Shown one piece after another: positions 34,961 through 49,164 of a stretch of DNA of 64,000 nt; the stretch's first letter is position 1, and each line of letters begins with the position of its first letter. A model generated the notes under the pieces. The model saw only the letters and a program-made list of their open reading frames with translations, was not told where the DNA came from and searched no databases. Location of the stretch: assembly GCF_021155765.1 (NCBI RefSeq), contig NC_060107.1, positions 1,160,501 through 1,224,500 of the forward strand, given 5' to 3'. A program made the position numbers and the translations under genes. The stretch comes from Diprion similis. Lineage: Eukaryota; Arthropoda; Insecta; Hymenoptera; Diprionidae.

Positions 34961-37900
34961 TCCGATCGGGACAATATAAAGCTCGAGGACTTGAGACGCG
35001 GGGGAAATCATGAGCGTGTAATTAGCGACAACATATGCCGGACAATGCCGTGTGTCTCTGTCTCTGTGACGTGATGGTGAAAAAGGGGTAGGTGCGCCTC
35101 TCGAGCGCCCCTTTTGTGCGCCTCTGTATTTCCCTCTCTCGTGTCTCGTATGCCGCGAAGCAGAATTACGCGTGTCTGCGTGCGTGCGTGACACGGGAGA
35201 TGCCCACGTGTGTGTCGGCAAGTCCCGAAGAGAGGCAGAAACGACCCCCTACCACCCTTCGCGGCGCCGAGTGAAGTGTGTATGTTTTGAGAGCGGTATT
35301 ATATCGAGCATAAAGACCGGCCGGTCTTGTCCCACGGGGACGCGACCCGCGTGCGTGCTCGCTTGCAACCCCCGTCAAACCCCGTGAAACCCCGACTACT
35401 GCTCGACGAGCCATGGAGTGCGCGTGTGTGTGTGTGTGTGTGTTTGTGTGTATCGCCTACGTTCGGTGCAGCGTCGACGGGATTCGAGACATCGAGTCGC
35501 GCCCTATACGGCAGGTTGATAATCTCTAGCCGTACAATACAAAGCCTATTCGTTGTCTACTGTCACTCAGGGACCAGCGAGGGTTGCCTCAACCTGGCCT
35601 TTCGACTGCTGCGCTTACCCCACACCAAATGCTCATCTGTATCTTATTAGCGCCTTTTCGATGGCAAGTAGATAAATGGCTGACGTCCATCCCTCCCTGT
35701 GGAAGAGGTGCCTGTAGTTTTACTACCTATTTCTATTCACGCCTTCGTTTCTAAAAGCTGTTCGTGTTATTATAGGTATATATAGGGATACGAATGGTTC
35801 GGAACGTTAATCCGCTGGAATAAATAGTGAAGCTTTTGCCACATTTTTGTTAATTATATTCTACGTTCTGTTTGGTCTGAGGTCGATTAGCCTACCGGTT
35901 TTGCCTTGTTAATCTTGCAAGTTGGCTTTGGAGTTATTCGTATGAAAGATCCGCAGGGATGAACTCAAATACGTGGTTCAGTGCTTACTTTTATCCACTT
36001 TCATTAATTCATTCTGAACTTTAACGCTGAGTTGCCCAGAGACACGTTAATGGGTATATGTAAGTAGACTAATTGAGTGGATAATTATCGGAGAACAATT
36101 GAAACGTCAGATCAACGAATATGGAAAGTCTCGTAAAGTTACCACAATTATTAGAGATTTTGAAAAGGTGTATATAAGAGCATGAGCCGAAAATTGACGC
36201 GGTTGCGATTCAATCCGATTGAGGGTGACGAAGAGGAGCCTGAATTCGTCCTGGCAATCGCGTCCTGGCCGCAGCTCGGACGGCCGATATCCTGCTGTTG
36301 AAAAATTAAAGCCCATTTCTTTCCCGGGTAGAAATAGTGACGCGTGACGTTTAGAGTAGGGCGAGTTACAGAGCGAGTCCAGGCTTTTACACTCTTCCTT
36401 CCTTTTCCCCGCATACTTTCTCTCTCCCTCAATCCCGTTTCATTCCTGCAGGCATCTGATCCTCGTCCAGAAGTTCCTCTCGTTCGTTCGGGTCGCCTCG
36501 TCCTTTCGTTTCCTCTCCCGACGTCCCGCAAAGCATCCCAGCTCGTCGTCGGTTGTCTCGTTGATGGCGGATGTCGTCTGTCGTCTCTATAGACGCGGTA
36601 AAGTGCCCCAGGCTTTGATTTTCCTCGGATAAAAAAAAAGAGGAAAGAAAAGAAGAAAAAATACAGCGGCCAACCCGATTTCTATCGATTACTGTATCGT
36701 TAGAGTCGAGTCCTTCGGGTCTTCTCAATGACAGCCCGAGATTAACACGTCCTTCGAGCTACCCTTATTGTTTTCTAGACTTGTTTGCTACCGAGGTAAC
36801 AGGAACTGGAGTCACCGCGTTCAATGAGGTAGAACGGTGAAATAAAACTGCTGTTCTTGTTTTAAATTGCGAAACTCCGAATTATACCTTCACGTTTTAT
36901 ACCCTTCGGGTACCTCGAGCCACCTTATCTACCTGTAGGAAGCATTCTTATACATCACGTATGTTACGCGTCACGCACCACCGACCACCACAGGTAGAAT
37001 ACGTACACGATAGAAGGCTGCAGAGACACGCAACAATTGAGAGAACCAACAATAGACTTTTGTCGGAGTAGCGGGGAATTTATTATTTACGACATGATAT
37101 CGGCATACAGTCATGCTATCTTGAAAGCTTACATGCGAAGAGCCATCCTCGCGCGACCCGGACTCTTACTCTTAAATCACGGCATCTGTATTGTACACCC
37201 ATATACGCATGCACCACGTGTCTACATACAAAAATTTTGTATTAGTTCAAATTCTTTGCTAATGCAGTGAGCTGCAGTTAAGCAGGTACCTAAAATCGTT
37301 TTTATTCCAAAAGATTTTATTCCAAAATTTATCCACATCGCGAAAAACTCAAACACGTGCGTAACAATCTCTATGAATGTAACAATTGTACCCCAAAAAG
37401 TGGAATGATAGGTCAGTGTATAAATTTTTCAAACGAATAATACCGCGAAGCTAATGAACAGTGGGTGTACCGCGTTATTTAGCCCCTTTCGAAAATTTTC
37501 TCGTACACGACAGCGTCGCGTTGGGCTTAAATTTTCCGTCCCCTGTATCCCATCCTATCCCGTCCCGTCCCTCATCCCCTTCCGTTTCCTCCTTCCACCC
37601 TCCGCCGGGTTACGCTGGATTACGTGGGCGGGTTGGGCGGTTGAAAAGGTAGACGTATCTTCGGGGGGGAGGGGGAGGAGTGGACATCCATTAGCAGGCT
37701 TTGTGCCGCTCGGTGATTCCCCACCCTTAGAGCCGTGGCGCCCCTCGCTCATCCCGATTCGAGTCCCGGTCCCGTTCCGCGAGGAAACGTGGCTACCAAA
37801 GGAAGGTCGATTCGCCAGCTTCTCCGCCGTTCGCGTGTCACTCTTCTTTTCCTCGTGAACCTCTAAGCACTTCTCGTCGTTGGCAGAACTGACGCGTTGC

Positions 37901-38590
37901 GATCGGGGGAAGGGGGATGAAAAAGGGCAAGGACGATGGGCCGTTGCTGGACGGCGGCCAAGGGAGACCGAGGCAAGCCGATCATCTCAAATTACAAAGG
38001 GTATCGAGAACGGATTTATCGAGCCTTACCTTCTCGATTCCATTAGCTCGGTTTAATAGAAAGGAATCCGTAAAGATTTACGTCTGCACGAATGCATTTT
38101 CCAACGCTGCGCAAGAGGGGTGAATTCTGCACGCTGTCTATATGTATACATTCATAGGGTAGCTAATTTTTTCAATTTTTATTTCTTTTTAATTTGCTAC
38201 GCGAAAAATTTGTGACAAATGTTGAAGAAAAAAAAAAATATATATAGAAATTGCCGTAAGATCCGGGGGAGGCAGGAAAATAATTATAGGAATAAGAATG
38301 AGACGGATAAATCGGATTCTCGTAAAGGGAATGCAGATAGCCGTCAGATATCTTATTACCTACTCTGTGTAGGTATCCCTGAGCGAGTATATAAGGAGAG
38401 AAGAAGCGCTGCTCGGAGAAACTTAGCGACTAGATGAGCATAACGGTATTGCGTGACAGCAGCCCCTAAATATTCAACGCGTAGCGAGCACCTAAAACTT
38501 GGCTGCTTTATCTCGACATTACTCGAAAATTTATTCATATATAATGAACGACTGAATAATGGAGGAGGTTAACCCCTTGCCGTGGTGCAC

Positions 38591-38633
38591 CCAGCCATCC
38601 AGCCATCCAGCCATCCAGCCAGCCAACCAGCCA
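38591..38633 (+). repeat. 8-bp minisatellite (CCATCCAG units)
   Basis: Four to five tandem CCAGCCAT-type units that degenerate into CCAGCCAA at the right. Confidence 0.85.
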
Positions 38634-40732
38634 GGCGAGAGGAGGTACGCGTTATTCCCGTATATCTCTGTATATAGTTATGTAGAGGACTGTACATGGT
38701 GCAGAAACACATAAGCACACAACCTACAGCCGTGTACTCTGCACTGCCTATATATAACGTACATTCTATGTATACCTACACGCTGCTGAATCGTGTGCAT
38801 GTATTAGAAAGGTTTCTACACCTTGCGATGCCGATGGGACCCCGAAGGACCTGCTTGGAGCTCGATGAGGGGGCAAAAGTTGAGAGGAAAAGCAAGAGAA
38901 CTGGGAGAGCTGAGAGAGAGGGAGAGAGAGAGAGTTTCGAACGGTATAAGAAGAGTAACAAACACTACGCCAGATTACATTTAACAGGGAGGAGACGGGA
39001 GGAGGCAACCCGCGGGCTCTTCCCGTTCCCGTTCCCGTTACCGTTACCGCCTCGTCGTGCCGGGGAGGAATATATATTTTCCACGAAATTACGAGGGATG
39101 CCCGAGAATAAAGCCTACCGTATTTGATTATTACCCTTTTAATCTGACTGCGGGGTTGCGGGGGCGTGGCTGACGCCAAAAGCTCCCTGGCCTCCACCCC
39201 CTTAAAACCGGCTCGGTATTAATTCGCTTCATGCGAAAAATCCCCGTGTGTAGAGAATCCTGACAACTCGAAACTGTATAACCGTAGAGTTTATATATTT
39301 CTCATAATCATACTTAAATAATGACAACTAATAGAAATTGCATCGCTACGTACAGTATAAAACATATTTACAAGTATATATATAACATGATTGGACGAGT
39401 AGTTTCACCGAATCTTAATCAACACAATACCTACGATGATGCGTTCAGGCAAAATTTATGCATATATCACGGAACGAAATTTGCAGCCTGAGGGAGGAAG
39501 GAAGCTTTCGGGGTAAAAAGTGACAACGACGTAAGAGTGGAGCTGGATTGTATGTATGTGCAGCGGGGAAAGAGAGCGAGAGTGAAAAAGAAGGGGAGGG
39601 AACGGGTTGTGAGCCACTGACTTAAACGGGCGGGGGTGGTTGCCGCTGTTGTTGCTTGTTCGTTATTTATTCAGAGGGCATTACAGGCTTGGCTAATTAT
39701 AATTTATATCACAGCATCAGTGCTACCAACACCACCGTGAGTATCAACACCTGCAACGGCTGACTATACATGCGGTCCCAGATCTAGTGAGGCACGTATC
39801 ACGTCGTACAAGCGTCGTCGAAGGGCAGGTGATCCGACACCGATAGTGTAGAAATCTGGACAATCAGAATACAATAATAAAAATAATGGTAAAGTACCGC
39901 AAATTTTCATCCAAAACGGCACAGCGATCGTATAAACTATAGGAAACAGGATGTCTCTAAGCTGTAGGTATACCTTAATGTTCTCCAGTTCTCATTATGC
40001 CAATTCCAATATAATTATAGTGTCAATTCTATTCAATGAAACTATAAATTATCAAATGAACTTCTGAAGTTTACGATATTTTCAATCCATACGCATCATT
40101 CAAAAAAAAAAACAAAAAACTAATCAATCGCTGAATCCATGAATTTTCCTCGATCCAATCGAGTCATTTTCGACTTCTTTTTTGGACTCGATCGATCGAT
40201 GCATCGATTATTTTTAGCTTAGTGGCCATCGCTAGCTCCGCGTATATTCTGCTCGTCAGATCGAGGGTAAGCACTGCAGATCAGTTCTCCTAATGGCAAT
40301 CAGCTGTTTTTGCCCAACTGCAGCAGCAGGCTGCCAGTCAACCGCGGCACAGCGAGCCAAACGTCAGCAGGCTGAGGGTTCGGCTTGTGGTTCAGCTTCG
40401 GCGATATCAATTATGCACCTCGCAACATACCGGCACCTGTCACTGCAGCGGATCGTCGCCTGACTGCCAGCTCGATCCTCCGATCTGCCTTCCTGCCAAT
40501 CGGCGGATTCCGGGATCTGCGTTTGAAAAGGAGCAGCTACATATATTATACTCGCAACATTCGTCATTTTCATCAAAATAATTAAAGGAAAGCAGTTTTG
40601 CTGATAATTTTTGGGAAAAATTCTTTGGTTTGAAAATTATATCAGAGTCGAGCTTTAATGGAGTTTGGCATTAATGCGGATCGTACTGCAGCAGCTGCCG
40701 GTTGCCAGGCATAACTTGTGTCTATATAGCTA

Positions 40733-40763
<31 letters not shown>

Positions 40764-41780
40764 CGTAGTTAAAACCGTAATGCGGCCCTCGGATTACTAT
40801 TAGTTGGATGCACGGATATATAAGCGGAGTCCCTTCGCAAATGCATTATGATTATAGTAGCTGGTAACGCTGAATGCGAACAACGGAATATCACAAAACG
40901 AAGAGCGTTAAAGCGAGCGAGATATTTAATATGAGCATAACGTAACGGTCCGCCGGAAAGATTCCCTTTGAGTTGGTATAAGCAGATTTTGCTTCTATCA
41001 TTGATAACAGTGCGCAGGGTTCGATAGAAACCTGCAGTAACTACAGGATCGAGGATAGAGATATAAAAAACGTCGCTCTGCACGGTCGCAAAGTTAAACT
41101 TACGTTGCGATAATTTTCCCTTCATTAGGTACACATCGTGCCTTACAGGCGTGTGTACATTTCGATGCATGTGCACCGATGCGTCGGTAGTTCAGCCAGT
41201 CGGATTAATCGATGGATCATGACGGACGATCGGCCCGCAAGCCGCACTCTGATGGCACAGCCGGTATACATAGAGCATTGCTAATCTGCAGAGTAAATGT
41301 GCGGAGCTAGGTAGGTATATATACATAGATCAGAGAGCGATCCGATCAGAGAGTTAAATTCCATCCGCGCCAGTCAATATTGCTCAGCTTGACACGATTT
41401 TTAGAATCCTTTGTGGTGCATGCAGCGTTGCCTGGCTCCAAACAATCCTGGTCACGGATCATCGTTGGAACTGTTGCAACGACCATCATCCTCAACGCGA
41501 TGTGAGATTCGAGTCAAAGAGAAGAGAAGAAGGTAAATCACTGCGATGTATCGCACATAAGCACACAAATAATAAGCAATTGCATATGTGTTTCGACGCG
41601 TCAAGATGTGTGCGCGAAGGAGTTTAAACCGAGCTTCAAGTGCGAAGGCGTATTATACAGGGCACGATAACGGAGAGACGGGTCTCCTCCCCCGCCCCCG
41701 GGACGCTCATTTGTTCCCTCCATCCTGGTGGAGATCCGCGGCAGTACCTATTCTGCAGCGCGAGGATCACGAAGGGCGGT

Positions 41781-41823
<43 letters not shown>
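41781..41823 (+). repeat. GA microsatellite
   Basis: About twenty GA dinucleotides with one ACAG interruption. Such tracts can bind GAGA factor in insects, but no promoter was recognised beside it. Confidence 0.9.
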
Positions 41824-41825
<2 letters not shown>

Positions 41826-42819
41826 TGGCGGAGGCGAGATGCCATCCCACTCGCCTCATGACATATTCATGATTCATTATCATAGCGAATCATGGCCCAT
41901 CAGCTTTTGATTGTTCGCCACCGTTGTTAGCCCTAACTAATGCGACTGCAGTGACCGTTGTTAGGTACCTTATACCTATACGCGAGGTAGCCTGGATCGC
42001 GGATAACCTTAACCGTCTTCCGAACTTTTGTACCCTCAGTTTTTTTTTTACCTCACCTCATGTCGCGGATCAGTCAACTGCGGAATCATGATTCTTTCTT
42101 CGGAGGTATAATTGAGGCACAAGGTACTTCCGTTTTTATGTACCACTGTTTGCAAGCCAGGTGAAAGTAAAACGCAAGGGTTGTAGTTCTTGGGTATAGT
42201 TTGAACTCAAAAAAAAATTCAATTAGTCGTTTTTGAAATCACTGACGTATAGTTTTATTATGAATAGCGGGGGGTTGCCAGATTTTTTTTTACTTGTAAA
42301 AGGGTTACGAATTAAAAAAGATTGGAATACACTGTATAAAATTGACCAGAAGTGGCCGGTGTAGACTACCGTAGAACAATTCTTGTGGTCGCCATTCAGT
42401 ACTTGAACGTCAGATAGTGTCGGATTGAAGACACGCGTAGTATTAGATCGACATGAAATAGTATTAGTTTGACACTAAAAAATATTCTATAGAAATCCAG
42501 ACCTTATTTTTTTTTTTTTTTACAATGTTCGATGAAACTTTATCGTGAGAATCATCCGTGCAATAAGATATCGAAGATTTCATCAACCTTTGCGCCTTCA
42601 TAGTTCATCTCAATTGGAAACAAAGTACCTCGTGACTTTTTCCTTCGATTCTATAACGTGTGATATAATTATGCCGCTGCGTAAGTGCCTCGTTCGAGTA
42701 GTAATATTAACAAGTGTAACGGACAGATTCGCGACAACCGAACAATTGCTTGAGAATAACCGAGAGATGGATGATCGCGATCCTGACGAATCGGTCGGGC
42801 TTCCAGACTTTTGAATAGT

Positions 42820-43080
42820 AGGTCGGGGGAGGTATGCGCAAGTGAAATAAGCGAGCCTGCGGGCAGCCCTGAAGCGGATGTGCAGCGCGCGTGGCGTCGC
42901 GACGTCTCGGCGTCTCGGCGTTCCGGTGTTTCAGGCTGCTCCGTTCTCCGGGGCAGCAGCGCGGGTGGAGGGCGGCGGACGACTGCGTGGCCCGCATTGG
43001 CTGTTGAATTATAAATGAGCGGAGCGTAAGGGCTGTTGCCTGGCAACCGCGCGCACAGCGTCAAGACAAAATGGAGGTTT
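42820..43080 (+). promoter_or_regulatory. Candidate promoter with CCAAT, TATA and RFX X-box
   Basis: A CpG-rich block with ATTGG at 42996-43000, TATAAAT at 43010-43016 and a perfect palindromic X-box, GTTGCC-T-GGCAAC, at 43035-43047. X-boxes are bound by RFX factors and in insects mark genes of sensory cilia. The block could fire on either strand. The first downstream ATG on the plus strand (43070) opens only a nine-codon frame, and no cilia gene was recognised on either side. Confidence 0.4.
43035..43047. promoter_or_regulatory. RFX X-box motif
   Basis: Two exact half-sites fit the X-box consensus GTNRCC-N(0-3)-RGYAAC with a one-base spacer, on both strands because it is palindromic. Confidence 0.6.
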
Positions 43081-43137
43081 CAAGGAACGCAGCATCCTGA
43101 TCGCGCCTCTTGGTGTGCTATATTTATGTATATTACT

Positions 43138-43181
<44 letters not shown>

Positions 43182-45164
43182 TACGGTTGGCACGATAACC
43201 GCCCCCTCGCACTCAACTTGTATGCACTGCGTGAATTCATCAGCTATATACTACACTACTGTGCTCGTATAGATGTTTTCATCCAAGAAACACAGTTCTT
43301 TACATTTTCTTGTTTTTTTTTTTTAGTTTTTCTTTTTTTGTTTTTGCAATTCCTCTGGATATTTCTCATTCATAAGTTATGTTGGAAATGGCAAAGTTTC
43401 TGCAGCGCAAGCCGAATTAATAACGTAGATACAACTGTTTGTTTAGTTAATGGTAAAAATTGATTGAAAGATACTCTATGAATTTTGGTGGTTAATTTCA
43501 ATCATGTAAAACTGCGGGGATCTGCACTGTGATCATTTCTGTCCCGATGAAAGAAAAAAGTACTTCGACATAAATTTTATTCGTTTATTGCTTTGCTTAG
43601 TAAAATATATGGAGCCTGTGATGTACCAACATTCATCTAATTATACAACACCTGTCAGCTTCTTGAGGTTTGAGTATTGGGATTTTCATTTTGCAATATG
43701 ACATCTGGTGGGAAAAAATCAAACTAATGCAATCAGGCTGACAGCTGACCGTTGACCATCTTTTTTCGCGTTTGAATAATAGAACAGATATTATATTATT
43801 GAATATGATTAATTAATTTATGTGAAATGAGTGATTTGAAAGCCCAAGAATTACGATATGCCTCCATTAAAATTAAAAACTTAGGTTACGTGTTGATAAA
43901 ATGGCGCCGACAACCAGGCTCTGACGTTATGAGGATATTTTCCGATAGTGGAATAATTCCGTATAAGAAAAGGAACCTTAAATATTAATATTAGATGTCG
44001 ACTGAACAATAAAGTTTCAAAATTATTGAAATGAAATTGCTTCACAGATTCGAGTATAAACAAATGGACATAATACGTAAAAGCAGAGTAAAACAATAGT
44101 TTCATAGAGCAGCATCAGGTGCTGCTCATATAATTTTCACCACAGAAAAACTCGAAGAAATTTCAGTGAAAACCGTGATCCGGAGACCTGCGGACACTTT
44201 CTTTGCGAGTAAAAATCTACGCTCCCTTACAATATCTCTATGTGTATGCATGTACGTTAAATACATTCGAATCGGCGTTTTACCGATAACAGGATGCGAC
44301 GCGAATCGGATATATCACGCCCGTTATTCACATGTCTCATGATGCACGTGTCTAGGGTGTATGTATGTGGGTCCAAGGTACCTACTTGGTCAGATCGATG
44401 TACAACGATAGCAATATGTTTATATTAGTCGGATAATGAATTTCCGACACGCAACACCGGCCGGCTGACCTACAATCTGCGAACAGGTTGGCCCGGCCGT
44501 CACGAATCGGATCGCACAGATGCGCTTTTGTCGGCGGAAACAAGCCCCGGGGACGACCCGGGGGGCCCCGAATCTATATCGGGATACCGACTACGGCTCG
44601 GTCCCACCGGAATAGGTACCGGAATGGGTCCCGTCGCCCCAACGCTGCTCAAATGCTCGTTTTGCCTCCCAGTCGGTCGTCGGGGTGCAGAACTATCTCC
44701 GAGTGTTATGCCTACACATAAACATTACGAAACACGCGTATTGTGTACCTACGACGTGTATTAAAATCATTTGTATTTATACACCGAGTAATAACAGGGG
44801 ATCGAGTTAATGCCCGGCGAAAAGAGCTATATGAGCAGTCCACTGTACCCATAACGTATGTACATATACGTATATTCGTATTATATGTGTAACGGAAGTA
44901 TGGAAGTATGAGAACCTGTAACAGTATTATACAGGGAAACGTTAACCTGCTTTGAATCGGCTGTTGGGATTGTGGTTCGACGATCTTACCACATGCTTGT
45001 CGAATATCTTATATATCATGGTTGTAATCACTCGCTGTATTTTACTAATTCATATATCTTCCGTGCTAGCTGATATTTATTTCTGCACAAAGCTGTTGTG
45101 CCAATAATGACCGCAAACCTCTCTTATAATATATGATTTCGTTTCATGGCAAACTTTAACCTGT
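43081..45164. other. No gene recognised
   Basis: It contains a TA microsatellite at 43147-43178 and AT-rich DNA. A GC-rich patch at about 44,450-44,720 has overlapping ORFs without recognisable protein. Confidence 0.5.
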
Positions 45165-45699
45165 AACCTTTCGACTGCCGGGATTTGATGAGCTTTAATC
45201 TCCTCAGAAAGTCGCTAAATAGTGTGCTAATATCTTAAATATAACCTGTACAAAGCTTCGATCATACGCGGAGCCTATATTTAGGCTTTCCGGTGGTTAA
45301 TGATAGGGAAAAATGCAAAAGTTGTAGTTTTGCATGAGAACCTGGATGTGGGGTGTTTGGAGTCGTTGATAACGAATCTGGAATCAGATTTCCGAAATTC
45401 AAGATGGCAGATCCAATATGGCGGAGGAAAATCCAAAAAGTCACTCTACGCAACCATATTGGATCCACAATGATGAATTTTGAAATTTCGAATTCAGATT
45501 CGTGATCAATTACCTCGAATACCGTCGAATAACGAGTGTCATGCAAATCGAGTGACTTTTTCGATTTTGGTCCGCCATATTGCATTTAGAAGTTTCTAGT
45601 TCAGATTCGTAATCAGCAACCTCAAAAACCATTGAGTACATAGTCTTGATAGATTGCTCCACAGCGTCTATATTTAGATTTTCCGGCGGCCTAAGGGTT
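45165..45699 (-). mobile_element. MITE family copy 1 (535 bp)
   Basis: The ends AACCTTTCGACTGCCGGG and (complement) AACCCTTAGGCCGCCGGAAA match the ends of the copy at 52647-53068 in the opposite orientation. Inside are several copies of GATTCGT-GATCA or its complement and AAGATGGCAG at 45401-45410. It has no coding capacity and no clear target duplication. Confidence 0.78.
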
Positions 45700-48600
45700 A
45701 AAATGTATTTATTACAATATAACGAAAGAAAAAAACTTATACAATTCGCGTAGCGTATATCTTACAATATAATGTGACGGAGCCTGAGTATAAGGCGAAG
45801 AGCAACGAGGAAAAAGAAAAGAAAAACAGCGAGAGATTAGGCCAATGCACTGCATATATGATCTATCCGCCAGAAAATCCACCGTAAACGTATAAGGCGA
45901 GCCTTGTTCAGTTCTTGGCATATATGTGTGGGATAGGTATAAGAGCAAGGAATATAAGGAAGAAAGCGAGAGAGGAAGAAGCACTCTCGTAGAATTGAGG
46001 ATGGCTATAGGAGTCGGTCCGAGATCTTATGGACTGGATCCTGTTACCGTTGACTTCGTAATCATCTTAACGGTAAGCCGTGTGGGGAGAAACGATTTTC
46101 ACGTTTCGGAAAAATATTATGTGTACCTACGAGCTTGGCGAAGTGCAGAGCCGCCCGCGCTTCTTGCAGTTGGATAAATAATTTCCGACAAACCATGTTA
46201 TATATATATATATATATATGTATGGATTAAATAAAGTCGGTATTTTCATTTTTGTTTTATTTTGTCTTTTTCTTCCATGTACCACAAACTATAAATCCCC
46301 CGACGCTTCAGCGACTGTAAAGTTAACTTCTTAGCAGTCAGACGAAAATGAGATTTTCGTGCCACTTTTGTTTTGGCAAGAAAAATTTCTTTGGATGATT
46401 TACCAAATTACACTCAAATCCGTGTATAGTAAAAACATTTTTTTTTTTTTAAATGCCCGCATATGTGTTATGACACAAAAGTGACGCGATCTTTTTCTGC
46501 CCATATATGTGTGTCATTGACCATCAAGGGATGAATTATATACACTCTTGCCGACATTGTAAAAATGGTTTATTTATTATCGACTTGGTGGTTTCGAAAT
46601 CTGAAATTCACGATTTTCAACGCATGTGAGAAAAATTGAACATTTAAGGTGCGTATAAGGTGTGAGTATTATATACCTACATACACGTGCTGAGGAAACT
46701 TGAGTCACGTTATACCTGTCATACCTACTCTTGCAAATCGACGTGTTCGCGAATCTACGCAAATTTGTAGGAGTAGATATATAGACACTCGTATACACGC
46801 GGATATACGTGTGCCGTTTGCTCTCGGGAACGCTCGAGCCTCGATGCGTTGAATATACACATGGATGTAGTACATGTTTAGGTAGATAAGAATGTATTCG
46901 GAGTGCGTGAGCGGAAGAGTGAGCGAGAGACAGAGGAGGACAAGGAAGATAATAAAGGAGAGGGTGAGTGGCAGGGGTGAACAGGGGCCGAAGGGGTGAT
47001 AGAGAGGCTGGAGAGCGAGGAAGGCAGGAAGGGAGGGAGGGAGGAGCAGAGAACGGAAACGGGCGGCAGCCTCCGGGGATCGGGAAATCCCTGGCGAATA
47101 TATCGACCCCCGTAATATTTACGACCCAGGGCGTAGGGTTGCGATACATTTGCAAAACACCGTAAGGAACGCACAAAGTGCGTATAAAATCACACTTGAA
47201 ACCGAAATATTAGGATTTACGCGTCCCGTACGAGGAGTCGCTCCCTCGGCGACACAATTTTGCACCACGTAACGCCGTTGACTCTTCTTCTTCTACGGTA
47301 CCCACTACGACACCCGGTCAACTACGCGTACACAGTATAACTATATTTTGGTTTTGACAACAATCATTGAATCAGGAACGGGTTTGAAAAGGACTGCCAA
47401 CTCGTCTTGTTATTCGGCGATCGAAGTGCAGTCAATGATCTATCGCTGAGTCCTGTTTGCTGAAGGATCGGTAACAGAGGGTCGGAAGACCATCTCGGGC
47501 ACTCTGCAGTTCGGAATAACGCCTCGCACGTAGCAATATCATCATCCGTGATCCGGTGCAAGTGTATTAATGCACGTTGCACTGCAGGGGTGGCCGGTAT
47601 TGTGTGTGAGTGGCGTAAACCTGTTTCAGGGACTAGACACTGCGCCCCGGATCTGAAATCTTAAAAGCACGCAAAGCGCATTGAACGGGGATTATGAATA
47701 TCTAAGAGGGGGTGGAGGGCCCGTGCCTATGGGGAATAAACATGCTTGTTGCGCTCCGCTATGATACGGTGAGCATATGCGATGCATTGTCGCCGCTGAT
47801 CCTACACAGAGGCAGAAAAGTACCTACGTACGAGGCACTGCACGCTTGTGTAGGAGGCACAACGTCGACGTATCTCGATGCCCCGTAGAACCCCATCAAA
47901 CGTCGATACGCGGCGAGAGGGTAACCACCCCTAGGCCCACCCCTGGGTCACCGTCCCTCGACAGGCCCGCAGGGTCCCAGGGAAGTAAAGTACCTATAAG
48001 TCTGCCCCCACGATGCCGGCGAATAGTCATCTCATTACCGCGAGACCTTGCATGACAATAAATACCGAAAAGTGCCCGCCGGGAGAAGCTTGCAGCGATG
48101 CGTTTTTCGCTGTTTTCAAACTGTTTAGCGCTTACATCCGGGGATTATATTCAAAGTCAAGGCATAATTAGCTGCGAGGAGAGCGACGTCATGCCGGCAT
48201 AATTGTTTATTACTATATATGTATATAATATATATACGTATAAGTAATTAGTCTGCGCTATACGCGCGGCGTACAATCGATCATATTAATACGCGAATGA
48301 CATTGTTTTTCTGGGAGGTGACGATCCGTGAAATTAAACTCATGATTAATCAGTTGTCGCAATTTCTTCGCTCGCCACACTCCCTGTAGGTATATTATAT
48401 GCTACGTACGTAGGTGGGTACCTGTGTTCGCGTCAATACGATGCACACTTACCAATGCAGATCTTGTATATAGGTACGTGCTTGATATGTGCCACGTCAG
48501 AGTTTCGAAGGACTTTGCTGCGTCGATGTGACGTATATACATATATACGTATACGCAGTAATTATATTTGCAGGCATTAGCAGTCGACTAGAGAGCATGT

Positions 48601-49076
48601 AGCTAAACTCAATTCGAAGCTACATAATCGTTATTAAATAAACGCGAAGGGCATAATTACGAATCACAATTGTAGATATGTAACAATGTTCGTGTACCTA
48701 CGAAAATTTTCAATAATTAACATTTGAAACTGTTTTGATCTACACGAGATCGTTTACTATACGATCGCTTTCGTTCGGTAAAAGATGAAAAGATGTATTA
48801 TATCAAGTTGTATTGTGACGTGCGGCCAATATTTTCCGGCAAAATTGTATCGCGCGGGAAAAAGAGAGAGAGAGAGAGAAAGTAATCGAGTCGAGGATAA
48901 AGCTGAAAATATATATATCACTATATGCTGTATACGATATATCAGCGCTAGCCTGTTATTTTTCTGTATCTCTATACGGCTTGGAATCTCGGAAAAATAA
49001 ACGAATATGGGTATTGATTCGTGAATCGGTAACGATTCTCGCTTCGCGTTTCTATACCTGTATACCTGTACACAGG

Positions 49077-49164
<88 letters not shown>

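Larger units (their letters stand above)
34961..42819. other. Long stretch with no recognised gene
   Basis: Simple repeats seen here: a GT run near 35425-35442, an 8-bp minisatellite (CCATCCAG) at about 38591-38633, a CT run at about 40733-40755 and a GA run at about 41781-41823. GC-rich islands near 35,100-35,620, 37,450-37,870 and 40,200-40,550 could be regulatory. ORFs up to 144 codons on both strands (for example 38696-39127) overlap one another antisense and have no recognisable domain. Confidence 0.5.

Noticed and set aside
39707..39714. TATCACAG, the seed of the miR-2/miR-13 family
   Set aside because: Only eight bases match, the following bases differ from known family members, and no hairpin was seen.
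46577..47176. Minus-strand ORF of 199 codons
   Set aside because: Ser/Pro/Leu-rich translation of purine-rich low-complexity DNA.
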